Below, in pieces: positions 35,775-44,784 of a stretch of 64,000 nt of DNA. The stretch comes from Porodaedalea pini (Eukaryota > Basidiomycota > Agaricomycetes > Hymenochaetales > Hymenochaetaceae). The DNA is taken from positions 1,860,001-1,924,000 of the forward strand of contig NBAY01000001.1 in NCBI GenBank assembly GCA_002794775.1, read 5' to 3'. The notes beneath the pieces were generated by a model. The model was not told the origin of the DNA. It did no database searches and saw only the letters and a list, made by a program, of their open reading frames with translations. Made by a program: the position numbers and the translations under genes. Every line of letters begins with the position of its first letter. The first letter of the stretch is position 1.

Positions 35775-36717
35775 TCAATCAGATCGGGCACTGACAGCTG
35801 CCTGCGCCTGTGCGGCGAGAGAATCAGCCGGAGGACGGTGTCCAAGCCTACACGAGTCAGTGTCCACGATCAGTTTCGGTTTTCTTCGAATAAGATGAGA
35901 TCACAGGTGAGACGAGACGCTCACCTCTTGTGCTCCTCGCTCATCAATCGACTGGCGTCCTCCTGCGTAATGGAGTTGAGGTCAATGGCGCCCGAGCCCT
36001 GACCATTGATACGATTTTGACCCTCTAAATTACGATCGGCCGCGGACTGAGCTTGTGCAGCGAGCGAGCCGGGCGGCGGACGGCATCCGAGACTATAAGA
36101 AATCAAGTCAGTAGAGATGAGGTGAGAAGTTAGATGAGATAGCGAAAAATCAAACACACACATCTTATGCTCCTCACTCTGGAGACGCGCAGCTTCCTCC
36201 TTCGTGATCTCGTCGAGCCCCACGGTCGGTATAGCGCCCACCGCGTCTCCCCTTTCCGCCGCGATCCGCGCTGCATCGATCCGTGCCGCCTCTTTTAGAG
36301 CACCAGTGCGCTGCGTTCCGCGCTCGGTCGCACTTTCTGCGTCCTCCTGCGCGTGATGTGCTGCAGCGGACTGCGCCTGCGCCGCGAGCGAGCCTGGAGG
36401 CGGGCGGTAGCCGAGCGCCTTGTGTTCCTCGGACGCAATGATCTTTGCTTCGGTCTGGGTGATCCCAGAGAGATTAACGGACGGTGTTGTGTGCAGTGCT
36501 TGAGAGGCGTCAGTTGCGGCGAGGCGTGCTGCGTCTTGTGCGGCGGCTGTGTGCGCCGTATCGTGTGCCGCCGGTTGCTCAGTACGATCGTTGCTGTACG
36601 ACTCTGAATTTGAGCATCTGATGAAAGTAAACAACGAGAGAAACAACGGACTTACTTTGCAAACCGGGCGGCATCGGACGCTGCTGCGAGTGAGATGTTG
36701 TCTGCGACGGTCGTCAT
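35775..36717 (-). CDS. SMP/LEA-like repeat protein
   Basis: Four exons: 36656-36717, 36162-36617, 35925-36092, 35775-35847 (759 nt, 252 aa). The protein has three copies of a two-part repeat: an acidic helix ending SEEHK (TQTEAKIIASEEHK, TKEEAARLQSEEHK, TQEDASRLMSEEHK) and a following block LGYRPPPGSLAAQAQSAA, LGCRPPPGSLAAQAQSAA, LGHRPPADSLAAQAQAA. This matches the seed-maturation-protein (SMP) type of late-embryogenesis-abundant proteins, hydrophilic Ala-rich polypeptides associated with desiccation tolerance; fungal members are thought to serve in stress or spores. The last exon is easy to miss because exon 3 can be read into a TGA directly after SEEHKR; splicing at AG/GTGAGC adds the third RPP block and keeps the frame. 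No signal peptide. Confidence 0.82.
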
Positions 36718-37001
36718 CGTGGTCGGTGTTGATCAAGTTGGATTGTAGAAGAGACGGGAAACGTCGCAGAAGAAGCCGCTCATTATTATATACGACCGAG
36801 TGCTCCTCATCATCGTCATTGTTGACGGAAGCCTGCGCGTCGACTCTCCACAGCGGCAAACGACGTCCTTCACGGGTGTGCACAGTGAAGAGACGATCAC
36901 GCTTAACTGCCACATATGGTAACTATTTCCTCACATAATCATTTACTGTTGTTCTCAATCTTCCGCGCGAGAGCTCAAGCGTTTCAACATAACCAGCTGA
37001 A
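36718..37001. other. Promoter side of the SMP/LEA-like gene
   Basis: Upstream flank; the open frames here are extensions without an ATG. No gene recognised. Confidence 0.4.
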
Positions 37002-37209
37002 GTCCCGGCTTCGCCGGGACTTCGCTTCAAACGCAGTGCTTAGATCCATCCCGGCTTCGCCGGAACTTGTTTTTTTAAATGCAATGCTTAGATCCATCCT
37101 GGCTTCGCCAGGACTTGTTTTTTTAAACGCAATGCTTAGATCCATCCTGGCTTCACCAGGACTTGGGTTTAAATACAGTGCTCATATTTATTCTGGCTTT
37201 ATCTGAGTT
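37002..37209. repeat. Five tandem hairpin-bearing repeats of about 50 bp
   Basis: Each unit holds a short hairpin and a spacer with TGCTTAGATCCAT. Copy 1 (37002-37020) is a perfect 8-bp stem GTCCCGGC/GCCGGGAC with loop TTC. Copies 2-4 (near 37046, 37095 and 37144) have CCCGG..CCGGA, CCTGG..CCAGG and CCTGG..CCAGG stems. Copy 5 (37188-37209) is decayed. Confidence 0.8.
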
Positions 37210-37215
37210 CTACAG

Positions 37216-37328
37216 ATAATATACAGGTGAGTGTAAGTGATGGCTGAGTCATGTGCAAGCTTTATGCAGCAACTCCCAGCCAAACTGGTGCACATGACTT
37301 AGCCTTCACTTACACCCACCTGTATTAT
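37216..37328. repeat. Imperfect palindrome, about 39-bp arms
   Basis: The left arm (about 37216-37255) with CAGGTGAGTGTAAGTGATGG is complementary to the right arm (about 37290-37328) with CCTTCACTTACACCCACCTG, separated by about 33 bp. It could be a small MITE or a foldback element. No target duplication was identified. Confidence 0.7.
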
Positions 37329-38248
37329 CTTAGTCTGTCTGGAAGAAACTTGAATTTTATTATGAAATTCTAATTACACTAAAGCCCCACTAAATACAAT
37401 ATTGGTTGTCACATTATGTCAGTTGCCCATGTGTAAGGACAGGTGTAGTAAGCTTATGACTAATATGTACAATCTTTTCTTTTGTTCCTGCACATTTCTG
37501 CTTAACTTGCAACTTCTACAGTTATAGACAGCCATATTGTAGATCTCTCTTCCTCAATGTTTTCTGGAATGATGCTCAGTGCTGTAGGATGAGGATCATG
37601 TAGGAATTCAATGCTTAAACAAAGATTTCCCTTGCTGACTTTTTCTCTGGAGGCTCTGACTTACTCACTCAGAGTACTGCTTTCAACCTTACATTGTACT
37701 TCACTGCAATCTTCAGTCTGGCTGCAAGTTATGCTCCTATGTTCTCAGCTTTATGTATCACCTTATTTTTCCTTGGGACATCCATTGGAGTGAGTCCTAA
37801 TATAATATAAAGTGTAAGTCTGCCAGAGTGTTCTTACTACAGCTGACATGACACCAACTGTCTGGATGTTGTGTCATGACTTGGAGTACTGAGTCTACAC
37901 CACAATACTGAGTCTACACCATGACCATGCCGAGTCTGAGTCTGAGTGCCAAGTCTCATGATCGTGCCAAGTCTGAGCCCAAGTGCCGAGTCTGGTGAAT
38001 GTACTGAGTCTGAGCCTGAAGACTGACTCTGAGCCCAAAACTTAGTGGCAGCATAGCCTCAGGACCTTCAGAGCAGGGCACGTTACATTCTATTTATGTC
38101 CTTTTCATATTCCCTTCACTCCCCAACCCATCTGAAGCTAATGTGAACTTGTCCGATGTTTATACACACTCGCACTGAGTCAAGTGATCCTTCAGCATGC
38201 AAATGCTGAGTTACATATTCCAAGAGCAATTCTCAATGGATTCCTTTC
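37329..38248. other. Gene-free repeat-rich flank of the retrotransposon
   Basis: No gene. Bases 37885-38045 form a degenerate tandem array of GAGTCTGAG and ACTGAGTCTACACC-like units. The last five bases (38244-38248, CTTTC) are the left target duplication of the gypsy element. Confidence 0.6.
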
Positions 38249-38695
38249 TGTCAGCGACGGACTACAGGTACGCAAATGGTAGCCGGGTCGCGCGGAACTC
38301 AGTCAGAGGAGGAGGGAGACAAGAGAGAGAGCGGTGAGCCAGGGGGAACTGACACAGCGCGGAGATAAGGAGCAGCTTCTGGACGTAGCCAGGTAGAATT
38401 GACCAGGTCGAAACTAGGGGATAAGTACAGGAGGACTACCTACTTATATACCCTTCAGCGGCTGCGCACGGACCAGGGAATTAACTACTACATAAGGATA
38501 GATGATAGAACGTCGTGGAACTTCATAGAATAATGAAATCATAGGATCGGTCAGCGAGTAAGGATAGTGCGAGAAGGAGCGTAATGAATAATGAGTAAGC
38601 AGGAATAAGCGTGATTAGTGATGGATGGATAAGATATGATAAGATAAGATAAGAGAAAATGATAAGATAAGATAATTTAAAAAGCGTCCATGACA
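38249..38695 (-). repeat. 3' LTR of the gypsy element
   Basis: 447 bp. It differs from the other LTR by four transitions and one A in a homopolymer. In element orientation its U3 begins with a cluster of GATAAG motifs (complementary strand, about 38634-38676). Confidence 0.95.
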
Positions 38696-38698
38696 TGA

Positions 38699-38707
38699 CC
38701 CTCCCCT
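38699..38707 (-). other. Polypurine tract (plus-strand primer)
   Basis: In element orientation GAAGGGGAGGG lies directly after the pol stop codon and 3 bp before the 3' LTR, the expected place for the plus-strand primer. Confidence 0.75.
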
Positions 38708-41700
38708 TCAAGGCGAGCGTCCCGATCGCCCTTGTTCCCTACCCTGGAACTTACCGGCCCACCACTGTGCCACTCCTTTCTGTCTCTCAGGCTCCGTCAT
38801 TTCAAACACGGGTCGGAACTTCAGCTGCGACATCTCTAGGGTGTTGAGGGCGCGAGGAGCACTGGGAGTTGATTTATGAAATTCGTCAATGGCCTCTTGA
38901 GAGTTCGTCAAATTCTCAATTGGCTCCCAGGTGCGTTCTTCGTTCGGATACCCTTTCCAATGTACGAGGTATTTGAGCTTCCCTCGCACAAGTTTGGAGT
39001 CGACAACCTTTTCGACCTCATATTCCGGCACATCGTCAATGATTTCGGGCGGGGGTGGAAGATCCTGCTTTTGCGACGTATACTGCGGCTCGTGGTATGG
39101 GGAGAGGAGCACTTCATTGAAAACCGGATAGACTTTTTTCCATGTACGTGGAAGTTTAAGTCTATATGCTGACGTGCCGATTTTCTTTTCGACAATGAAA
39201 GGCCCATAATGTTTATCTCCCAGCTTCTTCATAGGACGATCTGTCTTTAAGTGAGTTCCTTCGAGCATGACCTTTTCCCCAGGTTTATACTCGATGGATT
39301 CTCCCTTCGTCCTGTCATAGAAGCGCTTCATGGTTTCGGCCGCATGCTTTAATGCCAATTCGGTTTCCTCCCTGATCTTGGCCATCTGGTTGGCAAACTG
39401 CTTAGCGGACTCATTGGTCGATTCGCGTCTAGGATTCGTGCCCTTATATGGGTGTCTCCCATGGTTGACGAAAAAGGGTGACGCTCCTGTCGACGTTTGT
39501 TCTTTGTCGTTGTACGCGAATTCCGCTAGCGCAAGCCATTCCGCCCAGTCCGACTGATGGTGGTTAACAAAGAGACGAAGGTACTGTTCAATCTCTTGGT
39601 TTATCCGTTCTGTCTGACCATCTGTCTGTGGGTGATATGCCGTTGACGGGTTTCCCTCGATGCCCAGTAACCGGTATAGTTCGTTCATGAATTTGGACTC
39701 GAACTGTGATCCTCTGTCATGAATAAACTTGCGCGGTATGCCGTGTAGCCTGAAGACATGATCCCGGTAGAGCCTCGCCATTCCTTCCGATGTTATGCTC
39801 ACTGAGGTAGGGATCACATGCACCTGTTTACTGAACCTGTCAATGAAGACACAGATTGCGTTATGCCCATTGGACTCGGGTAGTTCGCCGATCAGGTCTG
39901 CTGTGACGATTTCCCAAGGACCTTTTGGGATCTCGTTTGGGTTCAGAGGATTGTGCGGTTTCGCTCTGTGTGCCTTCGTACGTTGGCACGCATCACATCC
40001 CTCGACATACATTCGAACATCTCGTTGGATTCCCGGCCACCAGTAGTTGCGTGTGATCAACTCATGGGTCTTGTAGCGTCCTGGGTGTCCTGCGAGCGTG
40101 CTGTCGTGATGGTTTCGAATGATGTCTTCTCGGAGTTTATGGTCTTTCGGCACGTAGATCCTGCCCTTCCACATCAACAACCCTTCTTCTTCCTCCCACT
40201 CTCGTTCCTTCCGCTCTAACGCCTTCACAACTGCTCTGTCCCTGTTGTTTTGTACCCTTTTAATTCGTTTAACGAAGTCTGCATCCAGCGCTTCTAGCAG
40301 TGTTTCGTTTACAAATAAGTCCGGCTTGAGCAAAACAATGTCGATATTGTCGTTCTCCCCCCTCTCATGATCCGCTCGTCTCGAGAGGAGGTCAGCCTTA
40401 GTCATCAGGGCACCTGGTTTATGGAACAGTTTGAAGTCGTAGTCCGCTAACTCCTGTAGCCATCTCGCTTGTCGGTGGTTAATCTTCTGGGGTTTTCGGA
40501 AATACTGGAGGTTGAGGTGATCCGACCAGATTTCGAAGGTTTGCGTTGCCCCTAGAAGATATTGTCGCCAGTCATCCAGTGCGCACATGATCGCGAACAT
40601 CTCTTTGTCATAGATTTCGTAATTGCGCTCTGCTTGGCTAAGCGCTTGCGATCGGTATGCGATTGGATGCCACTTTCCGTCAACGAATTGGGACAGAATG
40701 GCGCCGTTAGCGAAATGCGACGAATCAGCCTCCACCCGAAATTGACCGTCATCAGTAGGCACTGTGAGTACAGGTTCTTCACAGAGCTTCTGTTTCAGAC
40801 GTTCAAAGGCCTCCTGTTGCTCCACCTCCCACTTCCACTCTACATCTCCGGTCAACACTGTCAAGGGCTTCGCATAGTGACTGAATGCTAGGATGAAGTG
40901 GCGGTAATAGTTGCAGAACCCAAGGAAAGACTGTAGTTCTTTCTTGTTCTTAGGCACTGGCCAATCTTTTACACCCGCCACTTTGGCTGGATCCATGCGA
41001 ATCTGTCCGTTGCCGAGGATATGCCCAAGATAGTTCACGGTCTCTTGAGCGAAGCTGCACTTTTCTGGCTTTAAGAACAACTTGTTTGCTCGCAACACTT
41101 CCAGGACTTGTCGGACGAGTTTGTCATGATGTTCGCGAGTTCGTGCGAAGATCAGGATGTCGTCCATGTAGACTATGACGTGTCCATCATTGACGAGTTC
41201 TCGGAAGATCTCGTTCATGAATCCTTGGAAGGTTGCCGGTGAGTTTGTGAGACCGAAAAACATGACCGTTGGTTCGAATAGACCGCGGTTTGTCCTGAAG
41301 GCGGCTTTATGCTCGTCGCCCTCTCGAATCCAAATGTTATTGTAACCCCAACGTATGTCAAGCTTCGTGAAGAATTTCGCCTGTTTCGTTTTGTCAATGA
41401 GCTCTTGGATTAGAGGTAACGGGTATTTGTTCTTAACCGTCATCTCGTTGAGCCGGCGATAGTCCTGTACAGGGCGAAGCTTGCCATCCTTCTTTTTTAT
41501 GAAGAAGAAGGGGGATGCCATCTCAGATTGAGAGTTACGAATACGGCCAGTTCTCAAGTTTTCGGTGAGGAATTCGTCCAGTGCCACCTGTTCGGATGGG
41601 CTGAGCGGGTAGATTTTACAGTCAGAGAGCTTTGATCCCGGCTTGAGTTCAATAGCATGATCCCAAGGGCGTCTCTCTGGTAACTGATCGAATTCCTGTT

Positions 41701-42847
41701 CACTGAAGACGTCCGCGAACTCTTTGACATAGTTCGGGACTTCCTCGAGCACCTGTTGTCTGACCTTCAGCGCTTTTCTCGGATCGGACTTAATGTACCT
41801 GTCCCAATCGAAGAGGAAGAGCTGATCGCCGTCTTCAAGTTCCACCAAATCAAGGTTTTCGTCGGGGTCTGCATCAATGTCCTCTAGACTACGGATATAG
41901 CCGCATACATCGGGGCATCGATCAAATTCGATCGTTGATTTTTGCCAGTCGATGTTGGGATTGTGCAGCTTTAACCATTCATGTCCGATGAACACATCTG
42001 TTTTCCCTAGATCTGTGACCGCGAAGTGGATGCGCTCCGAATGATCTTTAATCGTCATGCGCATTTCCACAAACTCTGTGATCGAGCCGTCCTTGTTGAG
42101 CGTGCCGTCAGCATTATAGACTCGGATTGGGATGGGTGTCTTTTTTGTCCGGATCTGATGCTTTTTGACGAAGGATCGGTTGATACATGAGCCAGTGCAG
42201 CCACTGTCCAGTAGGGCGTCTACCTTGAACTGGTTACCGGTGTCGGTCGTTTGAAGGAGAATCGGTACCATGAGCTGTTGCCCCCGAGACCCTCTTACGA
42301 ACCGTTTCGGACCCCTCAGGTCCCTAACAGCTGCCACGGCATCTGGTTCTTCTAGCGCAATGATTTGACGCACCGTCTCTTCATTCGCTTCAGCATGCCT
42401 CTGCTGTTTCATCCACACTCGGAGAGTCGTTAAAGCACTTTCGAGTTTATCCTCTTTGAGACGCCGTACTACCCATGGGGCCGTAAAGGGGACAGGGCGA
42501 TCTCTCCAGGACTTCCTCTCAGCTTGTTTCGACGAGTTTTCATTTTTCACGGATTTCGGTTCAGTTCCGGCCAAGGAAGAAATAGAATTAAAAGATTCAG
42601 AACAGGGTTTTACATGATTTTTTGACACAGGAGTAGGACGAGATGATGAGGCAGACGTGTTGTTACATATAGGCATATCTATACTACTAGCTACTGGTAC
42701 AGGGACAGAAGGAATATTTTTGCGAGTGACATTGCTTTTTACATTTTTTTGTATTTTATCTAAATTATCTACAGAGTCCATAGAATTATCAAAAATGGCC
42801 GTTTGAAAAACCGAAACTGAACCTATCCCAGTCAGTGCCGTGTTCAC
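38708..42847 (-). CDS. pol: Gypsy Pol: protease, reverse transcriptase, RNase H, integrase, chromodomain
   Basis: 1379-codon frame. Domains in order: aspartic protease, LLDSGCTGSCIN with DSG at 214-216; reverse transcriptase about 430-610 with YMDD at 560-563 and the fingers motif RPVQDYRRLNEMT; RNase H about 700-820 (D708 in VEADSS, D776 in WSDHLN); integrase zinc finger H-H-C-C about 914-954 (CDACQ); integrase core D984, D1044, E1080 with 35 residues between the last two (D,D35E); GPF-like segment HYGPFIVEKK; chromodomain about 1275-1325 (YEVEKVVDSK, KYLVHWKGY, ERTWEPIENL). The frame is -1 relative to gag, overlaps it by about 27 nt, and begins without ATG: the first ATG is codon 23. Expression is therefore by -1 frameshift (GAT TTT GCA before the gag stop would allow a slip on TTTT) or by reinitiation. 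No internal stop was seen, so it is probably functional. Confidence 0.96.
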   Translation of the reverse strand: MNTALTGIGSVSVFQTAIFDNSMDSVDNLDKIQKNVKSNVTRKNIPSVPVPVASSIDMPICNNTSASSSRPTPVSKNHVKPCSESFNSISSLAGTEPKSVKNENSSKQAERKSWRDRPVPFTAPWVVRRLKEDKLESALTTLRVWMKQQRHAEANEETVRQIIALEEPDAVAAVRDLRGPKRFVRGSRGQQLMVPILLQTTDTGNQFKVDALLDSGCTGSCINRSFVKKHQIRTKKTPIPIRVYNADGTLNKDGSITEFVEMRMTIKDHSERIHFAVTDLGKTDVFIGHEWLKLHNPNIDWQKSTIEFDRCPDVCGYIRSLEDIDADPDENLDLVELEDGDQLFLFDWDRYIKSDPRKALKVRQQVLEEVPNYVKEFADVFSEQEFDQLPERRPWDHAIELKPGSKLSDCKIYPLSPSEQVALDEFLTENLRTGRIRNSQSEMASPFFFIKKKDGKLRPVQDYRRLNEMTVKNKYPLPLIQELIDKTKQAKFFTKLDIRWGYNNIWIREGDEHKAAFRTNRGLFEPTVMFFGLTNSPATFQGFMNEIFRELVNDGHVIVYMDDILIFARTREHHDKLVRQVLEVLRANKLFLKPEKCSFAQETVNYLGHILGNGQIRMDPAKVAGVKDWPVPKNKKELQSFLGFCNYYRHFILAFSHYAKPLTVLTGDVEWKWEVEQQEAFERLKQKLCEEPVLTVPTDDGQFRVEADSSHFANGAILSQFVDGKWHPIAYRSQALSQAERNYEIYDKEMFAIMCALDDWRQYLLGATQTFEIWSDHLNLQYFRKPQKINHRQARWLQELADYDFKLFHKPGALMTKADLLSRRADHERGENDNIDIVLLKPDLFVNETLLEALDADFVKRIKRVQNNRDRAVVKALERKEREWEEEEGLLMWKGRIYVPKDHKLREDIIRNHHDSTLAGHPGRYKTHELITRNYWWPGIQRDVRMYVEGCDACQRTKAHRAKPHNPLNPNEIPKGPWEIVTADLIGELPESNGHNAICVFIDRFSKQVHVIPTSVSITSEGMARLYRDHVFRLHGIPRKFIHDRGSQFESKFMNELYRLLGIEGNPSTAYHPQTDGQTERINQEIEQYLRLFVNHHQSDWAEWLALAEFAYNDKEQTSTGASPFFVNHGRHPYKGTNPRRESTNESAKQFANQMAKIREETELALKHAAETMKRFYDRTKGESIEYKPGEKVMLEGTHLKTDRPMKKLGDKHYGPFIVEKKIGTSAYRLKLPRTWKKVYPVFNEVLLSPYHEPQYTSQKQDLPPPPEIIDDVPEYEVEKVVDSKLVRGKLKYLVHWKGYPNEERTWEPIENLTNSQEAIDEFHKSTPSAPRALNTLEMSQLKFRPVFEMTEPERQKGVAQWWAGKFQGREQGRSGRSP

Positions 42848-43929
42848 TGCTGGGGTTCTGCAAAATCCAACTCCCGCTCAAAGAGCGCCTCCTCTTCTTC
42901 CTCCGCAAAGTCTGACTCCTTGAGCGTCGCGGTCTCGTCTGCCCAGACTTTTCTCTCTCGGGGTTCCATCCCCATCAACACAGCCCTTATCACCTTCTTC
43001 TGCATCGGGCAATTCCTCTGTAGATGTCCAGATTCCTTGCAGTAGTAGCAGAGTCCGGCTTTCCTCAGCTCTTCGAGTGAGACGTCCATCGGCTTCCCCA
43101 TGCCTCCGTATGTGACTCCGGTGGCATCGCGTCTTTTGGGGATTCTCGGTGTGAACGTCTGGGTAGGTTTTGGTGGGAGCACCTGAGGTCTGGACGGGGC
43201 AGCGCGCATTTGTTCGATGGCCTTCATCTGACGTCTAGCGTTGTCGAATCGAATGGCTTTTTCTTGCCAGCCTTTGTACGTGGTTGGGACCGTGTCACTC
43301 ATTTCGATTCGGTATACGATCTCTCTATCCAAGGCTTTCGTCAGTTTGTGGATGAGGGTGTCGTCATTCTTTGCGTCATCGTTGTATCCTGCCGCACGGC
43401 GATAGATGTTGAACTGCTGGAAGAATTGGTCGGCTGTGATGTCTCGGGTGTGCTTCCAGCTATCCAATTTTTGCATGGCGTTCATGCGTTCGTTCGGATC
43501 TCCGAACGCTTTCTCCAGCTGTTCGTTAAACTTCTGGCGACTGACAAGTGAAAAGATCAGATAGCCGTCCATCTTGATGCTTTCCAGGAAGTTCTGTGCC
43601 CAGAGTGCGGCCGAGCCTTCCGTCATGAACGACAACACGAAAAGGAAGTAGTCCTTGTCGTTCATGAAGTCCTCTGCGTTAGCTTCAACGTAAAGGGTGA
43701 TGGCACGTTTGAACTTCTTGTAGTCTCGCCCGTTGAACGCCTCGGGTTTGGCGATATGTCTTCCTCCACTGCGGCTTGTTGGTGGAGGGACAGGTGCGGC
43801 TGCGGCTGCTGGCGTGGGGGTTGCGAGTAATCCCAGGCTGTGTAGCGCGTTGATGATCTCCTGCATCATGTCGTTTGAGATCGTCGGAGTTGCGGCTGCT
43901 GGCGCAGCTGGGGCTTGGGGTTCTGCCAT
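42844..43929 (-). CDS. gag: Gypsy Gag with zinc knuckle
   Basis: Structural protein that assembles the particle and packages RNA. The frame is open further upstream (to about 44079 and beyond) but has no ATG there; the first ATG gives MAEPQAP and 361 aa. The matrix/capsid-like region contains GGRHIAKPEAFNGRDYKKFK and the conserved helix FNEQLEKAFGDPNERMNAMQKLDSWKH. A CCHC knuckle CYYCKESGHLQRNC lies near residues 294-307. The C-terminus is acidic (FAEEEEEALFERELDFAEP). It ends in TGA overlapping the start region of pol. Confidence 0.9.
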   Translation of the reverse strand: MAEPQAPAAPAAATPTISNDMMQEIINALHSLGLLATPTPAAAAAPVPPPTSRSGGRHIAKPEAFNGRDYKKFKRAITLYVEANAEDFMNDKDYFLFVLSFMTEGSAALWAQNFLESIKMDGYLIFSLVSRQKFNEQLEKAFGDPNERMNAMQKLDSWKHTRDITADQFFQQFNIYRRAAGYNDDAKNDDTLIHKLTKALDREIVYRIEMSDTVPTTYKGWQEKAIRFDNARRQMKAIEQMRAAPSRPQVLPPKPTQTFTPRIPKRRDATGVTYGGMGKPMDVSLEELRKAGLCYYCKESGHLQRNCPMQKKVIRAVLMGMEPRERKVWADETATLKESDFAEEEEEALFERELDFAEPQQ

Positions 43930-44771
43930 GATAGGCGGTGGTGTTGGTGATGGGTGGGGTGGTTGGTGGGCTCCTAGCTCGTCGTCTAGGCGTACCAGGT
44001 CGTCGTCGGTCAGGGGTGGTAGTTGTGCGAGGACAGCGTCGGCAGTGTCTTCTGGTGGTGTATTCCACCGCTGTGCCACTGATCCAGGCAGTCGAGCGTA
44101 CGGGTGTGGAGCCAGCTCAAATCAGAGACAACACTGCCAGCCGACAGGTGGTGCGGACGCCTGCGGATCTGATTGAGCACTGTAACAAAACTCCTGATGT
44201 GGTGGTCGACTTTCACTTGCTGATCAAACCCGGATCTTCCTCTGTGAAGACTCCAACGGGCGCCAAGGGACCTTTCCGAAGATCACCCCCAAGGCCTGGT
44301 AGCTACTCTCGAGTGGGTCGGACTCAATGTTACCCCCTCTCAAACGAGCGCTAGTTGATCGAATAGAAAGAGGACGGCGGGTTGTGAAACGAGTGAGTTT
44401 AATAATGAAGGTAAGGAATTAACGACGTATCGGCCTGATCGATGCACGTGAGATCGATCTAAGAATAGGTGTGGGTCGAAGCGATCGTAGTCGGGGTCGC
44501 AGTCCAAGTCGTCGGACGCGTCAGATGAGAATGTTGGTCTAGAGTTCGGGGTTACGGACAGGTAGTGGTCGGTTTTGAGGTTGTTGGACGAGATGAGGGT
44601 TGAGAGTGATGATGATAGATAGTAGGAATAGTTCAATGGTGAGAGTGATTTGCGGGGTACAGGTGAAGGTGTAGATGGTAGCGCGGTAGAGAGATCGTTG
44701 TTGGTAGGAGATGCGAATGTTTAGAGCCAGCGTGGCGTTGGTGACTGAGAATGCACAAGGCGGTAGGGGTA
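43930..44771 (-). other. Retrotransposon untranslated leader
   Basis: About 840 bp between the primer-binding site and the gag ATG, unusually long, containing several short upstream frames (for example 44340-44636) with no recognisable product. Confidence 0.6.
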
Positions 44772-44782
44772 AGTTTCGACCT
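44772..44782 (-). other. Self-complementary primer-binding site
   Basis: In element orientation AGGTCGAAACT, 2 bp inside the 5' LTR. It does not start TGG as tRNA-primed sites do, and it is exactly complementary to AGTTTCGACCT at 44941-44951 in the LTR. Confidence 0.75.
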
Positions 44783-44784
44783 TG

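Noticed and set aside
37002..37209. CRISPR-like array
   Set aside because: Spacers are as similar as the repeats, the unit is a plain tandem duplication, and the organism is eukaryotic.
38908..41397. Plus- and minus-strand frames inside the gypsy pol gene
   Set aside because: Shadow frames of the intact Pol reading frame.
43930..44079. Gag start at 44079
   Set aside because: That codon is GTG and no ATG exists upstream in the open frame; the first ATG is at 43929.
44765..44784. tRNA-primed binding site for the gypsy element
   Set aside because: The sequence after the LTR does not start with TGG and the exact 11-nt complement to the LTR start region explains it better.
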